NCBI RefSeq assembly: GCF_026342355.1
Contig: NZ_JAPEMV010000007.1
Span: forward strand, 124,001-188,000
Direction of reading: 5' to 3'
DNA from: Streptomyces sp. NBC_00249
GTDB lineage: Bacteria > Actinomycetota > Actinomycetes > Streptomycetales > Streptomycetaceae
DNA: 64,000 nucleotides
The notes under the pieces were generated by a model, which was not told where the DNA came from, did not search any database, and saw nothing but the letters and a program-made list of their open reading frames with translations. A program made the translations under genes and the position numbers. Below are positions 57,005 to 64,000 of the stretch, piece after piece. Positions within the stretch are counted from its first letter, which is position 1. Every line of letters starts with the position of its first letter.

Positions 57005-57604
57005 ATGTCCAATGGAACCAAGTGGTGTCGCGGCTGCAGCCGCGACGTGCCGCTGAGCGGATTCGCCTCAGACCGAAATCGTGGAGACGGCCTCCAGCCG
57101 AGGTGCCGGGAGTGTGTGGCGGAGTACGGCGCCTCGCACTACCGGCGCCGTCAGGCGGCCAGGGGCAAGGTCGTCAAAGAGAAGGTGGACGTTCCGTTCG
57201 GCCACAAGCTGTGCCGACAGTGCGGCGAGGTCAAGCCGCACAGCGAGTGGCACAAGAACGCTTCGGCTTCTGACGGACTGTCCACCCGGTGCAGGGCGTG
57301 TCGGGCCATCCAGGGCAGGGCAGGGCACTTGAAGCGCTCGTACGGCATCACCGAGGCTCAGCGCGACGAGATGGTCGCGGCTCAAGGCGGGGTCTGCGTG
57401 ATCTGCCGGACTGCTCCAGCGGAGCACGTTGATCACGATCATCAGACGGGTAAGGTCCGAGGCGTACTGTGCTTCAGCTGTAACGCAGCCTTGGGGCAGT
57501 TCAAGGATCGGCCGGACGTCATACGGCGTGCAGCCGCTTACGTGGAAGGAAACCTGTGGAACCCAACACTCGTAGCACAGGGCGTCTACCGGCAGCCTTC
57601 CTGA
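57005..57604 (+). CDS. Endonuclease VII-like (HNH/ββα-metal) protein with zinc knuckles
   Basis: A 199-residue protein. Two N-terminal CxxC-type zinc modules (WCRGCSRDVPLSGFA with CRECVAEYG, and LCRQCGEVKPHSEWH with CRACRAIQG) precede a recombination-endonuclease-VII domain (about 115-185). That domain has VCVICRTAPAEHVDHDHQTG and KVRGVLCFSCNAALGQF, with HVDHDHxTGxVRGxLCxxCN giving the His-Asp-His active site. This family includes phage T4 endonuclease VII. GC and codon choice look less biased than its neighbours (for example GTT GAT CAC GAT CAT). It lies between pup and prcB and overlaps prcB by 49 bp. Confidence 0.9.
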   Translation: MSNGTKWCRGCSRDVPLSGFASDRNRGDGLQPRCRECVAEYGASHYRRRQAARGKVVKEKVDVPFGHKLCRQCGEVKPHSEWHKNASASDGLSTRCRACRAIQGRAGHLKRSYGITEAQRDEMVAAQGGVCVICRTAPAEHVDHDHQTGKVRGVLCFSCNAALGQFKDRPDVIRRAAAYVEGNLWNPTLVAQGVYRQPS

Positions 57605-58395
57605 CGCCGGGGTCGTCGTCCTTCATGGACTTCCTGGGCGCGCACCAGCCGGAGATGCTGCCGGGGAACCGCAAGCTCCCCGAGGGTGTCGTCGAGGCGC
57701 CGCACGGGACGACCATCGTTGCCGCCACCTTCCCCGGTGGGGTCGTGCTCGCCGGTGACCGGCGGGCGACCATGGGGAACATGATCGCGCAGCGGGACAT
57801 CGAGAAGGTGTTCCCGGCCGACGAGTACTCCGCGGTGGGTATCGCCGGTACGGCGGGTCTGGCCGTGGAGATGGTGAAGCTGTTCCAGCTGGAGCTGGAG
57901 CACTTCGAGAAGGTGGAGGGGACGACCCTCTCCCTGGAGGGCAAGGCCAACCGGCTGTCCACCATGATCCGGAGCAATCTGGGCATGGCCATGCAGGGGC
58001 TGGCGGTCGTGCCGCTCTTCGCCGGTTTCGACGAGGCCAAGGAGAAGGGCCGGATCTTCTCGTACGACGTGACCGGCGGCCGCTCCGAGGAGCACGGTTT
58101 CGCCGCCACCGGTTCCGGTTCGATCTTCGCCCGGGGTTCGATGAAGAAGCTGTACCGCCCCGATCTGACGGAACAGCAGGCCACCACGCTGGTGGTGCAG
58201 GCGCTGTTCGACGCCGCCGACGACGATTCGGCGACCGGTGGGCCGGACCTGTACCGCCACATCTACCCGATCGTCACCGTCATCACCGACGAGGGTTTCC
58301 GCAGGCTGACCGACGACGAGTCGCAGGACCTCGCCCGTACGGTGACGGACCGCCGGCTGGAGCAGCCCGACGGTCCGCGCGCCGCCCTGCTCTGA
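57556..58395 (+). CDS. prcB: 20S proteasome beta subunit PrcB
   Basis: A 279-residue precursor. The propeptide (residues 1-51) is removed to expose catalytic Thr52 in APHGTTIVAATFPGGVVLA; GDRRATMGNMIAQRDIEKVF supplies the Lys/Asp environment of the N-terminal nucleophile site. The subunit forms the inner beta7 rings of the proteasome. GTG 57556 is chosen because GAAGGA lies 7 nt upstream; it starts inside the upstream nuclease gene. prcA follows 40 bp later. Confidence 0.96.
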   Translation: MEPNTRSTGRLPAAFLTPGSSSFMDFLGAHQPEMLPGNRKLPEGVVEAPHGTTIVAATFPGGVVLAGDRRATMGNMIAQRDIEKVFPADEYSAVGIAGTAGLAVEMVKLFQLELEHFEKVEGTTLSLEGKANRLSTMIRSNLGMAMQGLAVVPLFAGFDEAKEKGRIFSYDVTGGRSEEHGFAATGSGSIFARGSMKKLYRPDLTEQQATTLVVQALFDAADDDSATGGPDLYRHIYPIVTVITDEGFRRLTDDESQDLARTVTDRRLEQPDGPRAALL

Positions 58396-58435
58396 CCAGT
58401 CCTCTCGTCGCCCAGAAGAAAGGGACGGAAAGCCG

Positions 58436-59200
58436 GTGTCGACTCCGTTCTATGTGTCACCCCAGCAGGCCATGGCCGACCGGGCGGAATATGCCCGGAA
58501 GGGCATCGCCCGAGGTCGCAGCCTGGTCGTGCTGCAGTACGCCGACGGCATCGTGTTCGTCGGTGAGAATCCGTCCCGTGCGCTGCACAAGTTCAGCGAG
58601 ATCTATGACCGGATCGGCTTCGCGGCCGCCGGCAAGTACAACGAGTACGAGAACCTGCGGATCGGCGGTGTGCGGTACGCGGATCTGCGCGGGTACACCT
58701 ATGACCGTGACGATGTGACGGCGCGTGGGCTGGCGAACGTGTACGCGCAGACGCTCGGCACGATCTTTTCGAGTGCGGGTGAGAAGCCGTACGAGGTGGA
58801 GCTGGTCGTCGCCGAGGTGGGTGCGACCGCGGCCGGGGACCAGATCTACCGGCTGCCGCACGACGGTTCGATCGTGGACGAGCACGGCTCGGTCGCGGTC
58901 GGCGGGAACGCGGAGCAGATCAGTACGTTCCTGGATCAGCGTCATCGGGACGGGATGAACCTGTCCGAGGCGTTGAAGCTGGCGGTGCAGGCGCTGTCCA
59001 GTCAGGCGAACGGTGCGGACAAGGCGATTCCGGCGGAGCGGCTGGAGGTCGCGGTGCTGGACCGTACGCGGGCTCAGCAGCGGAAGTTCAAGCGGATCCG
59101 GGGCCGGCAGCTGTCGCGGCTGCTGGAGGCGGACGTGACGGCGGCCGTGCAGGCGGACGCCGTGTCGAACGACGAGGTTCCGGAGGACGAGGCCGAGTAG
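58436..59200 (+). CDS. prcA: 20S proteasome alpha subunit PrcA
   Basis: A 254-residue alpha subunit that forms the outer gate rings. The N-terminal STPFYVSPQQAMADRAEYAR is the gating segment, then KGIARGRSLVVLQYADGIVF and IGFAAAGKYNEYENLRIGG. The C-terminus is acidic (SNDEVPEDEAE). Start GTG 58436 with GGGACGGAA upstream. Arc docks through its GQYL tail into pockets between these subunits. A terminator hairpin follows at 59213. Confidence 0.96.
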   Translation: MSTPFYVSPQQAMADRAEYARKGIARGRSLVVLQYADGIVFVGENPSRALHKFSEIYDRIGFAAAGKYNEYENLRIGGVRYADLRGYTYDRDDVTARGLANVYAQTLGTIFSSAGEKPYEVELVVAEVGATAAGDQIYRLPHDGSIVDEHGSVAVGGNAEQISTFLDQRHRDGMNLSEALKLAVQALSSQANGADKAIPAERLEVAVLDRTRAQQRKFKRIRGRQLSRLLEADVTAAVQADAVSNDEVPEDEAE

Positions 59201-59212
59201 GTTTCGTGTGTG

Positions 59213-59248
59213 GGGCCCCGGTCTGCCGTTCGCGGCGGGCCGGGGCCC
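59213..59248. terminator. Terminator between prcA and the convergent LacI gene
   Basis: GGGCCCCGG and CCGGGGCCC form a 9-bp stem around an 18-base loop, followed by TTTCG on the plus strand. It lies 12 bp after the prcA stop. Confidence 0.7.
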
Positions 59249-59256
59249 TTTCGCGT

Positions 59257-60255
59257 TCAGGGGGTGGGGGCGGGGCCGGTGGAGTCGCGGACGACGAGTT
59301 CGACGGGGAGGTCGGGGGCGGTCCAGCGGTCGCCGTCGAGGACGGTGAGGAGGGCGGTCATGCCCTGTTCGCCGACGCGTTCGGCGGGGAGGCGGACGGT
59401 GGTGAGTTCGGGTTCGACGGCGGTGGCGAGGGCGAGGTCGTCGAAGCCGGTGACGGAGAGGTCCTCGGGGACGCGCAGGCCGAGGCGGCGGGCGGCCTTG
59501 CAGGCTCCGGCGGCGAGGATGTCGTCGTCGCAGACGATGGCGGTGGGCCGGTCGTGGGGGGTGGCCAGGGCGGTCTCCATGGCGGTGCGGGCGGCGTCGA
59601 CGGTGAGGGGGGCCCGTACGGTGCGGAGCTCGGTGCGGGGGCCGAGGAGGGCGCTGAGGGCTTCGGCGCGGATGTCGAAGGTCCAGGAGTCGACGGCGGA
59701 GGCGAGGTGGAGGAAGCGGCGGTGGCCGAGGGTGAGGAGGTGTTCGGCGGTCTGGCGCATGCCGTCGGTCATGGCGAGGTTGACGTGGGCGGCGGCGCCG
59801 GGGGCGGTGGGGTCGCTGTCGAGCATGACGAGGGGGAGTCCGTCGCCGCCGATGGCGTGGAGGGCGTCGGCGGCCATGGAGGAGGCGATGACTCCGTCGA
59901 GGGCGGCGCGGGCGGAGGCGAAGGGGTCGCGGGCGGGGCCGACGCCTTCGGGGGAGGGGTAGAGGACGACGCCGAAGCCGTGTTCGGCGGCGACGCGGGC
60001 GGCTCCGGTGTAGACGCGGGCGAAGAATTCGTTGGTGAGGGCGGGGACGACGAGGAGGGCGGTGCGGGTGCTGCCGAGGCGGAGGTTGCGGGCGGCGAGG
60101 TTGGGGCGGTAGCCGAGGGTGGTGGCGGCTTCGCGGACGAGGGCGGCGGTGCGTTCGGAGACGCGGCCGCGCCATTTGTCGCCGAGGACGAGGGAGACGG
60201 TGGCCTGGGAGACCCCGGCGGCGGTGGCCACGTCGCGGCTGGTGGGTCTCGTCAC
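59257..60255 (-). CDS. LacI family transcriptional regulator
   Basis: A 332-residue LacI/GalR protein. The HTH (TSRDVATAAGVSQATVSLVL) is at about residues 5-24, followed by the hinge NLAARNLRLGSTRTALLVVP and a periplasmic-binding-like effector domain (GVIASSMAADALHAIGG, VCDDDILAAGACKAARRLG, LSVTGFDDLALATAVEPELT). GTG 60255 is chosen with AGGAGCACC upstream. It is divergent from an MFS exporter across a TACGTAT/ATACGTA palindrome and probably represses it. Confidence 0.93.
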   Translation of the reverse strand: MTRPTSRDVATAAGVSQATVSLVLGDKWRGRVSERTAALVREAATTLGYRPNLAARNLRLGSTRTALLVVPALTNEFFARVYTGAARVAAEHGFGVVLYPSPEGVGPARDPFASARAALDGVIASSMAADALHAIGGDGLPLVMLDSDPTAPGAAAHVNLAMTDGMRQTAEHLLTLGHRRFLHLASAVDSWTFDIRAEALSALLGPRTELRTVRAPLTVDAARTAMETALATPHDRPTAIVCDDDILAAGACKAARRLGLRVPEDLSVTGFDDLALATAVEPELTTVRLPAERVGEQGMTALLTVLDGDRWTAPDLPVELVVRDSTGPAPTP

Positions 60256-60329
60256 ACGGTGCTCCTGAAGTGCGAGGTGGGGAGGGGTGGGGGTGGTTCG
60301 TCGGGTGGACCTGTGGGCTGCCGCCATGG

Positions 60330-60356
60330 TACGTATGACGGGTCAAGTTATACGTA
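60330..60356. promoter_or_regulatory. Candidate LacI-family operator between the divergent genes
   Basis: TACGTAT (60330-60336) and ATACGTA (60350-60356) are inverted 7-mers separated by 13 bp, in the only AT-rich patch of the 136-bp gap between the LacI gene and the MFS gene. Confidence 0.55.
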
Positions 60357-60391
60357 TTACTCCGGCAGGGTCCGGGCAGAAGGGGGCGGAC

Positions 60392-61666
60392 ATGGCCGCG
60401 GGATACGCGGAGCTGCTCAGGACCCGGCACGCAGCGAGGCTGCTGGCGGGCACGCTCATGGGGCGGCTGCCGAACGGCACCGGTCCGATCGCGATCGTGC
60501 TCTTCACCCGGGCGGAGGGGGGCAGCTACAGCCTCGCCGGGGCGCTGGCGGCGGCGTACGGGCTGGCCAACGCGGTGGGCCAGCCGTTGCTGGGGCGGGC
60601 GGTGGACCTGTACGGGCAGCCGCGCGTGCAGCTGCCGGCGGCGGTGGTGTCGGCGCTGGGCATGGTGTGGCTGGCTCTGGCGGGGACGGGTTCGGCGGCC
60701 GTGGCCTATGCGGCGGTGGTGGTGGCGGGGCTGTTCACGCCGCCGCTGGAGGGCGGGCTGCGGGCGCTGTGGCCCAAGGTGCTGGGCGGCAAGGAGGAGC
60801 GGGTGCACGCCGCGTACGCCATGGACGCGGTGGCGCAGGAGGTCATGTACACGGTCGGGCCGCTGCTGGTGACGCTGTTCGTGGCGCTGTGGTCGCCGGC
60901 GGTGGCGCTGGTGGCGCTGAACGCGCTGGGGGTGCTGGGCGCGCTGTCGGTGGTGGTGTCGGAGCCTTCGCGGACGTGGCGTTCGGAGCCGCGTGAGGCG
61001 CACTGGCTGGGGGCGCTGCGTTCGCGGGGTCTGCTGGCTCTGCTGGGGGCGTTCTTCTTCGTGGGGATGGCGCTGGGGTCGATTACGGTGGCGGCGGTGT
61101 CGTACGCGGACGGTCATGGTGGTCAGGCGGTGTACGGGTGGCTGCTGGCGGCGCTGGGGCTGGGTGCGCTGTTCGGTGGTGTGCTCTACGGGGCGCGGCA
61201 GTGGGCGGGTGCGCCGGAGGTGCGGCTGCGGCTGCTGGTGGCGTTGCTGGCGGTGTGTTACCTGCCGTTGATGCTGCCGGTGGGGACGGTGGCGATGGCG
61301 GGGCTGTCGGCGGTGGCCGGGGTGTTCCTGGCTCCGTCGCTGGCGTGTGCGTTCGTGGTGGTGGACCGGCATGCTCCGGCGGGGACGCTGACGGAGGCGT
61401 TCTCGTGGCTGGTGACGTTCTTCGGGGTGGGTGCGGCCATCGGTACGGCGGCGGCCGGTCCTGCGGTGGAGTCGGGCGGGACGGTGGCGGGGTACGCGGT
61501 GGCGTGCGGGGCGGGCGTGGCGGCGCTGCTGGTGCTGACGGCCACTCAGCGGGCGCTGTCCGGCGGGGGTCGTAGCCGCGCGGTGGCGGGGTCCTCGTCG
61601 GGGGCTTCCGGGGGGTCCCTGGAGGGTGCCGCTGGGGGTGTCGTGGAGCCGCTGGTCAAAAACTGA
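60392..61666 (+). CDS. MFS transporter
   Basis: A 424-residue major-facilitator protein with 12 hydrophobic segments (for example AAVVSALGMVWLALAGTGSA, SLACAFVVVDRHAPAGTLTE). The loop after helix 2 has GQPLLGRAVDLYGQPRVQLP, an MFS A-motif equivalent. ATG 60392 follows AGGGGGCGG. A Gly/Ser tail ends it. It lies between prcA and pafA but is controlled separately (LacI operator). Substrate unknown; sugar or drug efflux are both possible. Confidence 0.88.
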   Translation: MAAGYAELLRTRHAARLLAGTLMGRLPNGTGPIAIVLFTRAEGGSYSLAGALAAAYGLANAVGQPLLGRAVDLYGQPRVQLPAAVVSALGMVWLALAGTGSAAVAYAAVVVAGLFTPPLEGGLRALWPKVLGGKEERVHAAYAMDAVAQEVMYTVGPLLVTLFVALWSPAVALVALNALGVLGALSVVVSEPSRTWRSEPREAHWLGALRSRGLLALLGAFFFVGMALGSITVAAVSYADGHGGQAVYGWLLAALGLGALFGGVLYGARQWAGAPEVRLRLLVALLAVCYLPLMLPVGTVAMAGLSAVAGVFLAPSLACAFVVVDRHAPAGTLTEAFSWLVTFFGVGAAIGTAAAGPAVESGGTVAGYAVACGAGVAALLVLTATQRALSGGGRSRAVAGSSSGASGGSLEGAAGGVVEPLVKN

Positions 61667-61712
61667 TCGGAACGCCGCCTTCGAACCCGGTTTCAGAAGA
61701 GGGCAGAAGGCG

Positions 61713-61718
61713 TAATGT
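61713..61718 (+). promoter_or_regulatory. -10-like TAATGT before pafA
   Basis: TAATGT ends 6 nt before ATG 61725 and no ribosome-binding site is present, so pafA is likely translated from a leaderless mRNA. Confidence 0.55.
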
Positions 61719-61724
61719 TCAGTC

Positions 61725-63086
61725 ATGGACCGCCGCATTTTCGGGCTGGAGAACGAGTACGGCGTCACGTGCACGTTCAGGGGACAGCGCCGACTGTCTC
61801 CTGACGAAGTGGCGCGCTACCTCTTCCGCCGTGTTGTGTCATGGGGCCGCAGCAGCAATGTCTTCCTGCGGAACGGCGCCCGCCTGTACCTCGACGTGGG
61901 ATCGCATCCGGAATATGCAACTCCCGAATGCGACAACCTGATCGAGCTGGTCACCCACGACAAGGCCGGCGAGCGCATTCTCGAAGGCCTTCTCGTCGAC
62001 GCCGAACGCCGCCTGCACGAGGAGGGAATCGCGGGCGACGTCTACCTCTTCAAGAACAACACCGACTCGGCGGGCAATTCGTACGGCTGCCACGAGAACT
62101 ACCTGGTGGCGCGGCACGGAGAATTCTCGCGGCTGGCGGACATCCTCATTCCCTTCCTCGTCACGCGGCAGCTGATCTGCGGTGCGGGCAAGGTGCTGCA
62201 GACCCCCCGGGGCGCGGTGTACTGCGTCAGCCAGCGGGCCGAGCACATCTGGGAGGGTGTCAGTTCCGCCACCACCCGTTCCCGGCCGATCATCAACACC
62301 CGGGACGAGCCGCACGCGGATGCCGAGCGCTACCGGCGGCTGCACGTGATCGTCGGGGACTCGAACATGTCCGAGACGACGATGCTGCTGAAGGTCGGTG
62401 CCACCGATCTGGTGCTGCGCATGATCGAGGCGGGCACGGTGATGCGGGACCTGACGCTGGAGAACCCGATCCGGGCGATCCGGGAGGTCAGTCACGACAT
62501 CACGGGGCAGCGCAAGGTGCGCCTCGCCAGTGGCCGGGAGGCCTCGGCGCTGGAGATCCAGCGGGAGTACTACGAGAAGGCCCTGGACTTCGCCGAGCGG
62601 CGGGGGATCCGTACGGGGGTCGTCGAGCAGGTGCTGGAGCTGTGGGGCCGGACCCTCGAGGCGATCGAGGCGGAGGACCTGGACCGGATCGGTACGGAGA
62701 TCGACTGGGTCATGAAGTACCAGCTGATCGAGCGGTACCGGGCCAAGCACAACATGACCATGTCGAATCCGCGGGTCGCGCAGATAGACCTCGCGTACCA
62801 CGACATCCACCGTCGTCGGGGGCTGTACTACCTGCTGGAGCGCAAGGGGCAGGCGGCGCGGATCTGCAACGACCTGAAGATCTTCGAGGGCAAGTCGGTG
62901 CCCCCGCAGACGACGCGGGCCCGGCTGCGCGGGGACTTCATCCGGCGGGCGCAGGAGCAGCGGCGGGACTTCACCGTCGACTGGGTGCACCTGAAGCTGA
63001 ACGACCAGGCGCAGCGGACGGTGCTGTGCAAGGACCCGTTCCGGTCGGTGGACGACCGGGTGGAGAAGCTGATCGCGGGGATGTAG
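61725..63086 (+). CDS. pafA: Pup--protein ligase PafA
   Basis: A 453-residue ligase joining the C-terminal Glu of Pup to target lysines with ATP. Glu9 in FGLENEYGVT and Asp57 in GARLYLDVGSHPEYATPE are the expected Mg/ATP and catalytic residues. YLFKNNTDSAGNSYGCHENYL and PIINTRDEPHADAERYRRLH are shared with Dop, confirming the family pair. It lacks the Dop-specific extra loop. It stands apart from pup-prcBA, 61 bp after the MFS gene. Confidence 0.97.
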   Translation: MDRRIFGLENEYGVTCTFRGQRRLSPDEVARYLFRRVVSWGRSSNVFLRNGARLYLDVGSHPEYATPECDNLIELVTHDKAGERILEGLLVDAERRLHEEGIAGDVYLFKNNTDSAGNSYGCHENYLVARHGEFSRLADILIPFLVTRQLICGAGKVLQTPRGAVYCVSQRAEHIWEGVSSATTRSRPIINTRDEPHADAERYRRLHVIVGDSNMSETTMLLKVGATDLVLRMIEAGTVMRDLTLENPIRAIREVSHDITGQRKVRLASGREASALEIQREYYEKALDFAERRGIRTGVVEQVLELWGRTLEAIEAEDLDRIGTEIDWVMKYQLIERYRAKHNMTMSNPRVAQIDLAYHDIHRRRGLYYLLERKGQAARICNDLKIFEGKSVPPQTTRARLRGDFIRRAQEQRRDFTVDWVHLKLNDQAQRTVLCKDPFRSVDDRVEKLIAGM

Positions 63087-63119
63087 CGGCAGCGAAGTGT
63101 GACATTTCACGGATCTTGG

Positions 63120-63154
63120 CCGGGGCCTCGTACGCATCTCGTACGGGGCCCCGG
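63120..63154 (+). terminator. Terminator after pafA
   Basis: CCGGGGCCTCGTACG and CGTACGGGGCCCCGG pair over 15 bp with one G-U, with a 5-base loop, 34 bp after the pafA stop. Confidence 0.88.
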
Positions 63155-63162
63155 TCACGCCT

Positions 63163-63168
63163 TAGAGT
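63163..63168 (+). promoter_or_regulatory. -10-like TAGAGT for the FKBP gene
   Basis: TAGAGT lies 39 bp before GTG 63208, giving a leader of about 33 nt with GAGGAAC as ribosome-binding site. A -35 is not clear. Confidence 0.4.
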
Positions 63169-63207
63169 GGCGGGCGACCGTTGTGCCGTCTGAGATCTGA
63201 GGAACAC

Positions 63208-64000
63208 GTGCGCCGACTTGCCGGCCTGATTGTCGTCCCGCTCCTGCTGCTGTCCACGGCGGCGTGCGGCGACGACAGCGGCTCCGACACCGACTCCGCC
63301 CAGATGAAGAACGGGGTGCCCGCGATCACGAAGGGCGCCAAGTTCGGGGAGACGCCCACCCTTTCGCAGGGGAAGGGCGCGCCGCCCAAGGAACTGAAGG
63401 TGGAGGTCATCAGCGAGGGCAGCGGCCCGGTGCTGAAGAAGGGCGACGTCGCCCAGGTCAACTACTCCGGCCAGGTGTGGGACGGCAAGGAGCCCTTCGA
63501 TGCCAGCTTCGGCAAGGGCAAGACCTTCGACGTGAACATCGGCGCCGGCGCCGTCATCAAGGGCTGGGACCAGGGCCTGGAGGGCCAGAAGGTCGGCAGC
63601 CGCGTCGAGCTGGTGATCCCGCCGGAGCTCGGTTACGGGGCTCAGGGTTCCGGGGACAAGATCAAGCCGAACGCGACGCTGGTCTTCGTGGTCGACATCG
63701 TCAAGGGTGCCAGCATCCCGGTCTCCGCCAAGGGCAAGGAAGTCCCGCAGGAGGACAAGGCCCTGCCGAAGATCGGTACGAACACGGACGGCAAGGAAGT
63801 CTCCGTGGCCGTCCCGAAGGACACCGCCGAGCCCGGCAAGCTGGTCTCGAACTACGTGATCGAGGGTGACGGGCCGGTCGTCAAGGACACCGACAACGTC
63901 GTCGTCAAGTTCAACGGCAAGACGTGGAAGGACGACAAGTCGTTCGAGAGCACGTACGCCACCGACCAGACGGTGACCTGGCCGATGGCCGAGCTGTCGG
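63208..64000 (+). CDS. FKBP-type peptidyl-prolyl isomerase lipoprotein, 3' end cut by window edge
   Basis: 264 residues are visible and the frame is open at the window end. The signal peptide LAGLIVVPLLLLSTAACGDD ends in lipobox TAAC, so it is a lipoprotein on the outer face of the membrane. The first FKBP domain (about 55-175) has VLKKGDVAQVNYSGQVWDGK, FDVNIGAGAVIKGWDQGLEG and VELVIPPELGYGAQG. A second, related domain starts at about residue 215 (YVIEGDGPVVKDTDNVVVKF). It would catalyse proline isomerisation during folding of exported proteins. It follows pafA behind a terminator. Confidence 0.92.
   Translation, partial: MRRLAGLIVVPLLLLSTAACGDDSGSDTDSAQMKNGVPAITKGAKFGETPTLSQGKGAPPKELKVEVISEGSGPVLKKGDVAQVNYSGQVWDGKEPFDASFGKGKTFDVNIGAGAVIKGWDQGLEGQKVGSRVELVIPPELGYGAQGSGDKIKPNATLVFVVDIVKGASIPVSAKGKEVPQEDKALPKIGTNTDGKEVSVAVPKDTAEPGKLVSNYVIEGDGPVVKDTDNVVVKFNGKTWKDDKSFESTYATDQTVTWPMAELS

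Noticed and set aside
58457..61774. A minus-strand frame of about 1100 codons spanning prcA, the LacI gene and the MFS gene
   Set aside because: Composition is Arg/Pro/His-rich noise of a GC-rich genome, and it overlaps three well-supported genes.

Overview
The window is a stretch of a Streptomyces-type actinobacterial chromosome. The evidence is very high GC with C/G-ending codons, many GTG starts, chaplins, a glycerol (gyl) operon, the mycothiol enzyme MshC, F420-type oxidoreductases and a complete Pup-proteasome locus. From memory, gene order from the chaplin pair through glpFKD, metH and the proteasome genes resembles the corresponding part of the S. coelicolor core chromosome; this could not be checked here. 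No rRNA, insertion sequence, prophage or CRISPR array was seen. One tRNA gene (Leu, GAG) is present.

Layout. 1-8.3 kb: end of a DUF1343 cell-wall hydrolase gene, then an acyl-CoA/lipid catabolism cluster (SDR, AMP-dependent ligase, TetR regulator), an old-yellow-enzyme/MerR divergent pair, and an acyl-CoA dehydrogenase plus APH-fold pair; two near-identical palindromes suggest that the TetR protein controls both operons. 8.4-13.3 kb: small metabolic and membrane genes (metallo-beta-lactamase fold, a His-rich duplicated protein, two DUF202 proteins, Nudix, FAD dehydrogenase, ASCH). 13.6-17.8 kb: a helical protein of unknown role and two amino-acid permeases. 17.9-22.2 kb: YjdM, tRNA-Leu, M20 peptidase, short and long chaplins, two conserved small proteins. 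22.2-29.9 kb: a RecD2-like protein with apparently destroyed ATPase motifs, aldo/keto reductase, F420 oxidoreductase, ferritin-like protein, CorA, histidine phosphatase. 30.0-32.8 kb: DUF3090 protein, SCO1664-family kinase-like protein, MshC. 32.9-39.3 kb: PAC2 protein and gylR-glpF-glpK-glpD. 39.5-47.6 kb: MetH, a HAD phosphatase, two orphan family-5 solute-binding lipoproteins. 47.7-52.8 kb: LuxR-type response regulator, RecB-like nuclease, M50 protease, TrmI, a secreted protein, a ferredoxin.

53-64 kb holds the Pup-proteasome system: arc (ATPase ring), dop, pup, an endonuclease-VII-like gene, prcB, prcA, then a LacI/MFS pair, pafA and a tandem-FKBP lipoprotein cut by the window end. PafA ligates Pup to targets, Arc unfolds them into the PrcBA chamber, and Dop removes Pup. 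Here Pup ends in Gly-Gly-Glu, so the deamidation step should be unnecessary.

Cross-cutting observations: at least nine genes have a TANNNT -10-like hexamer 6-7 nt before the start codon, the arrangement of leaderless mRNAs; three GylR-like boxes lie before glpF and gylR; and the plus strand looks unusually G-rich at 57-62 kb whatever the gene orientation. The most unusual items are the degenerate RecD2-like protein, the nuclease gene overlapping prcB, the Pup-GGE terminus with an operator-like repeat upstream, and the duplicated His-rich protein.
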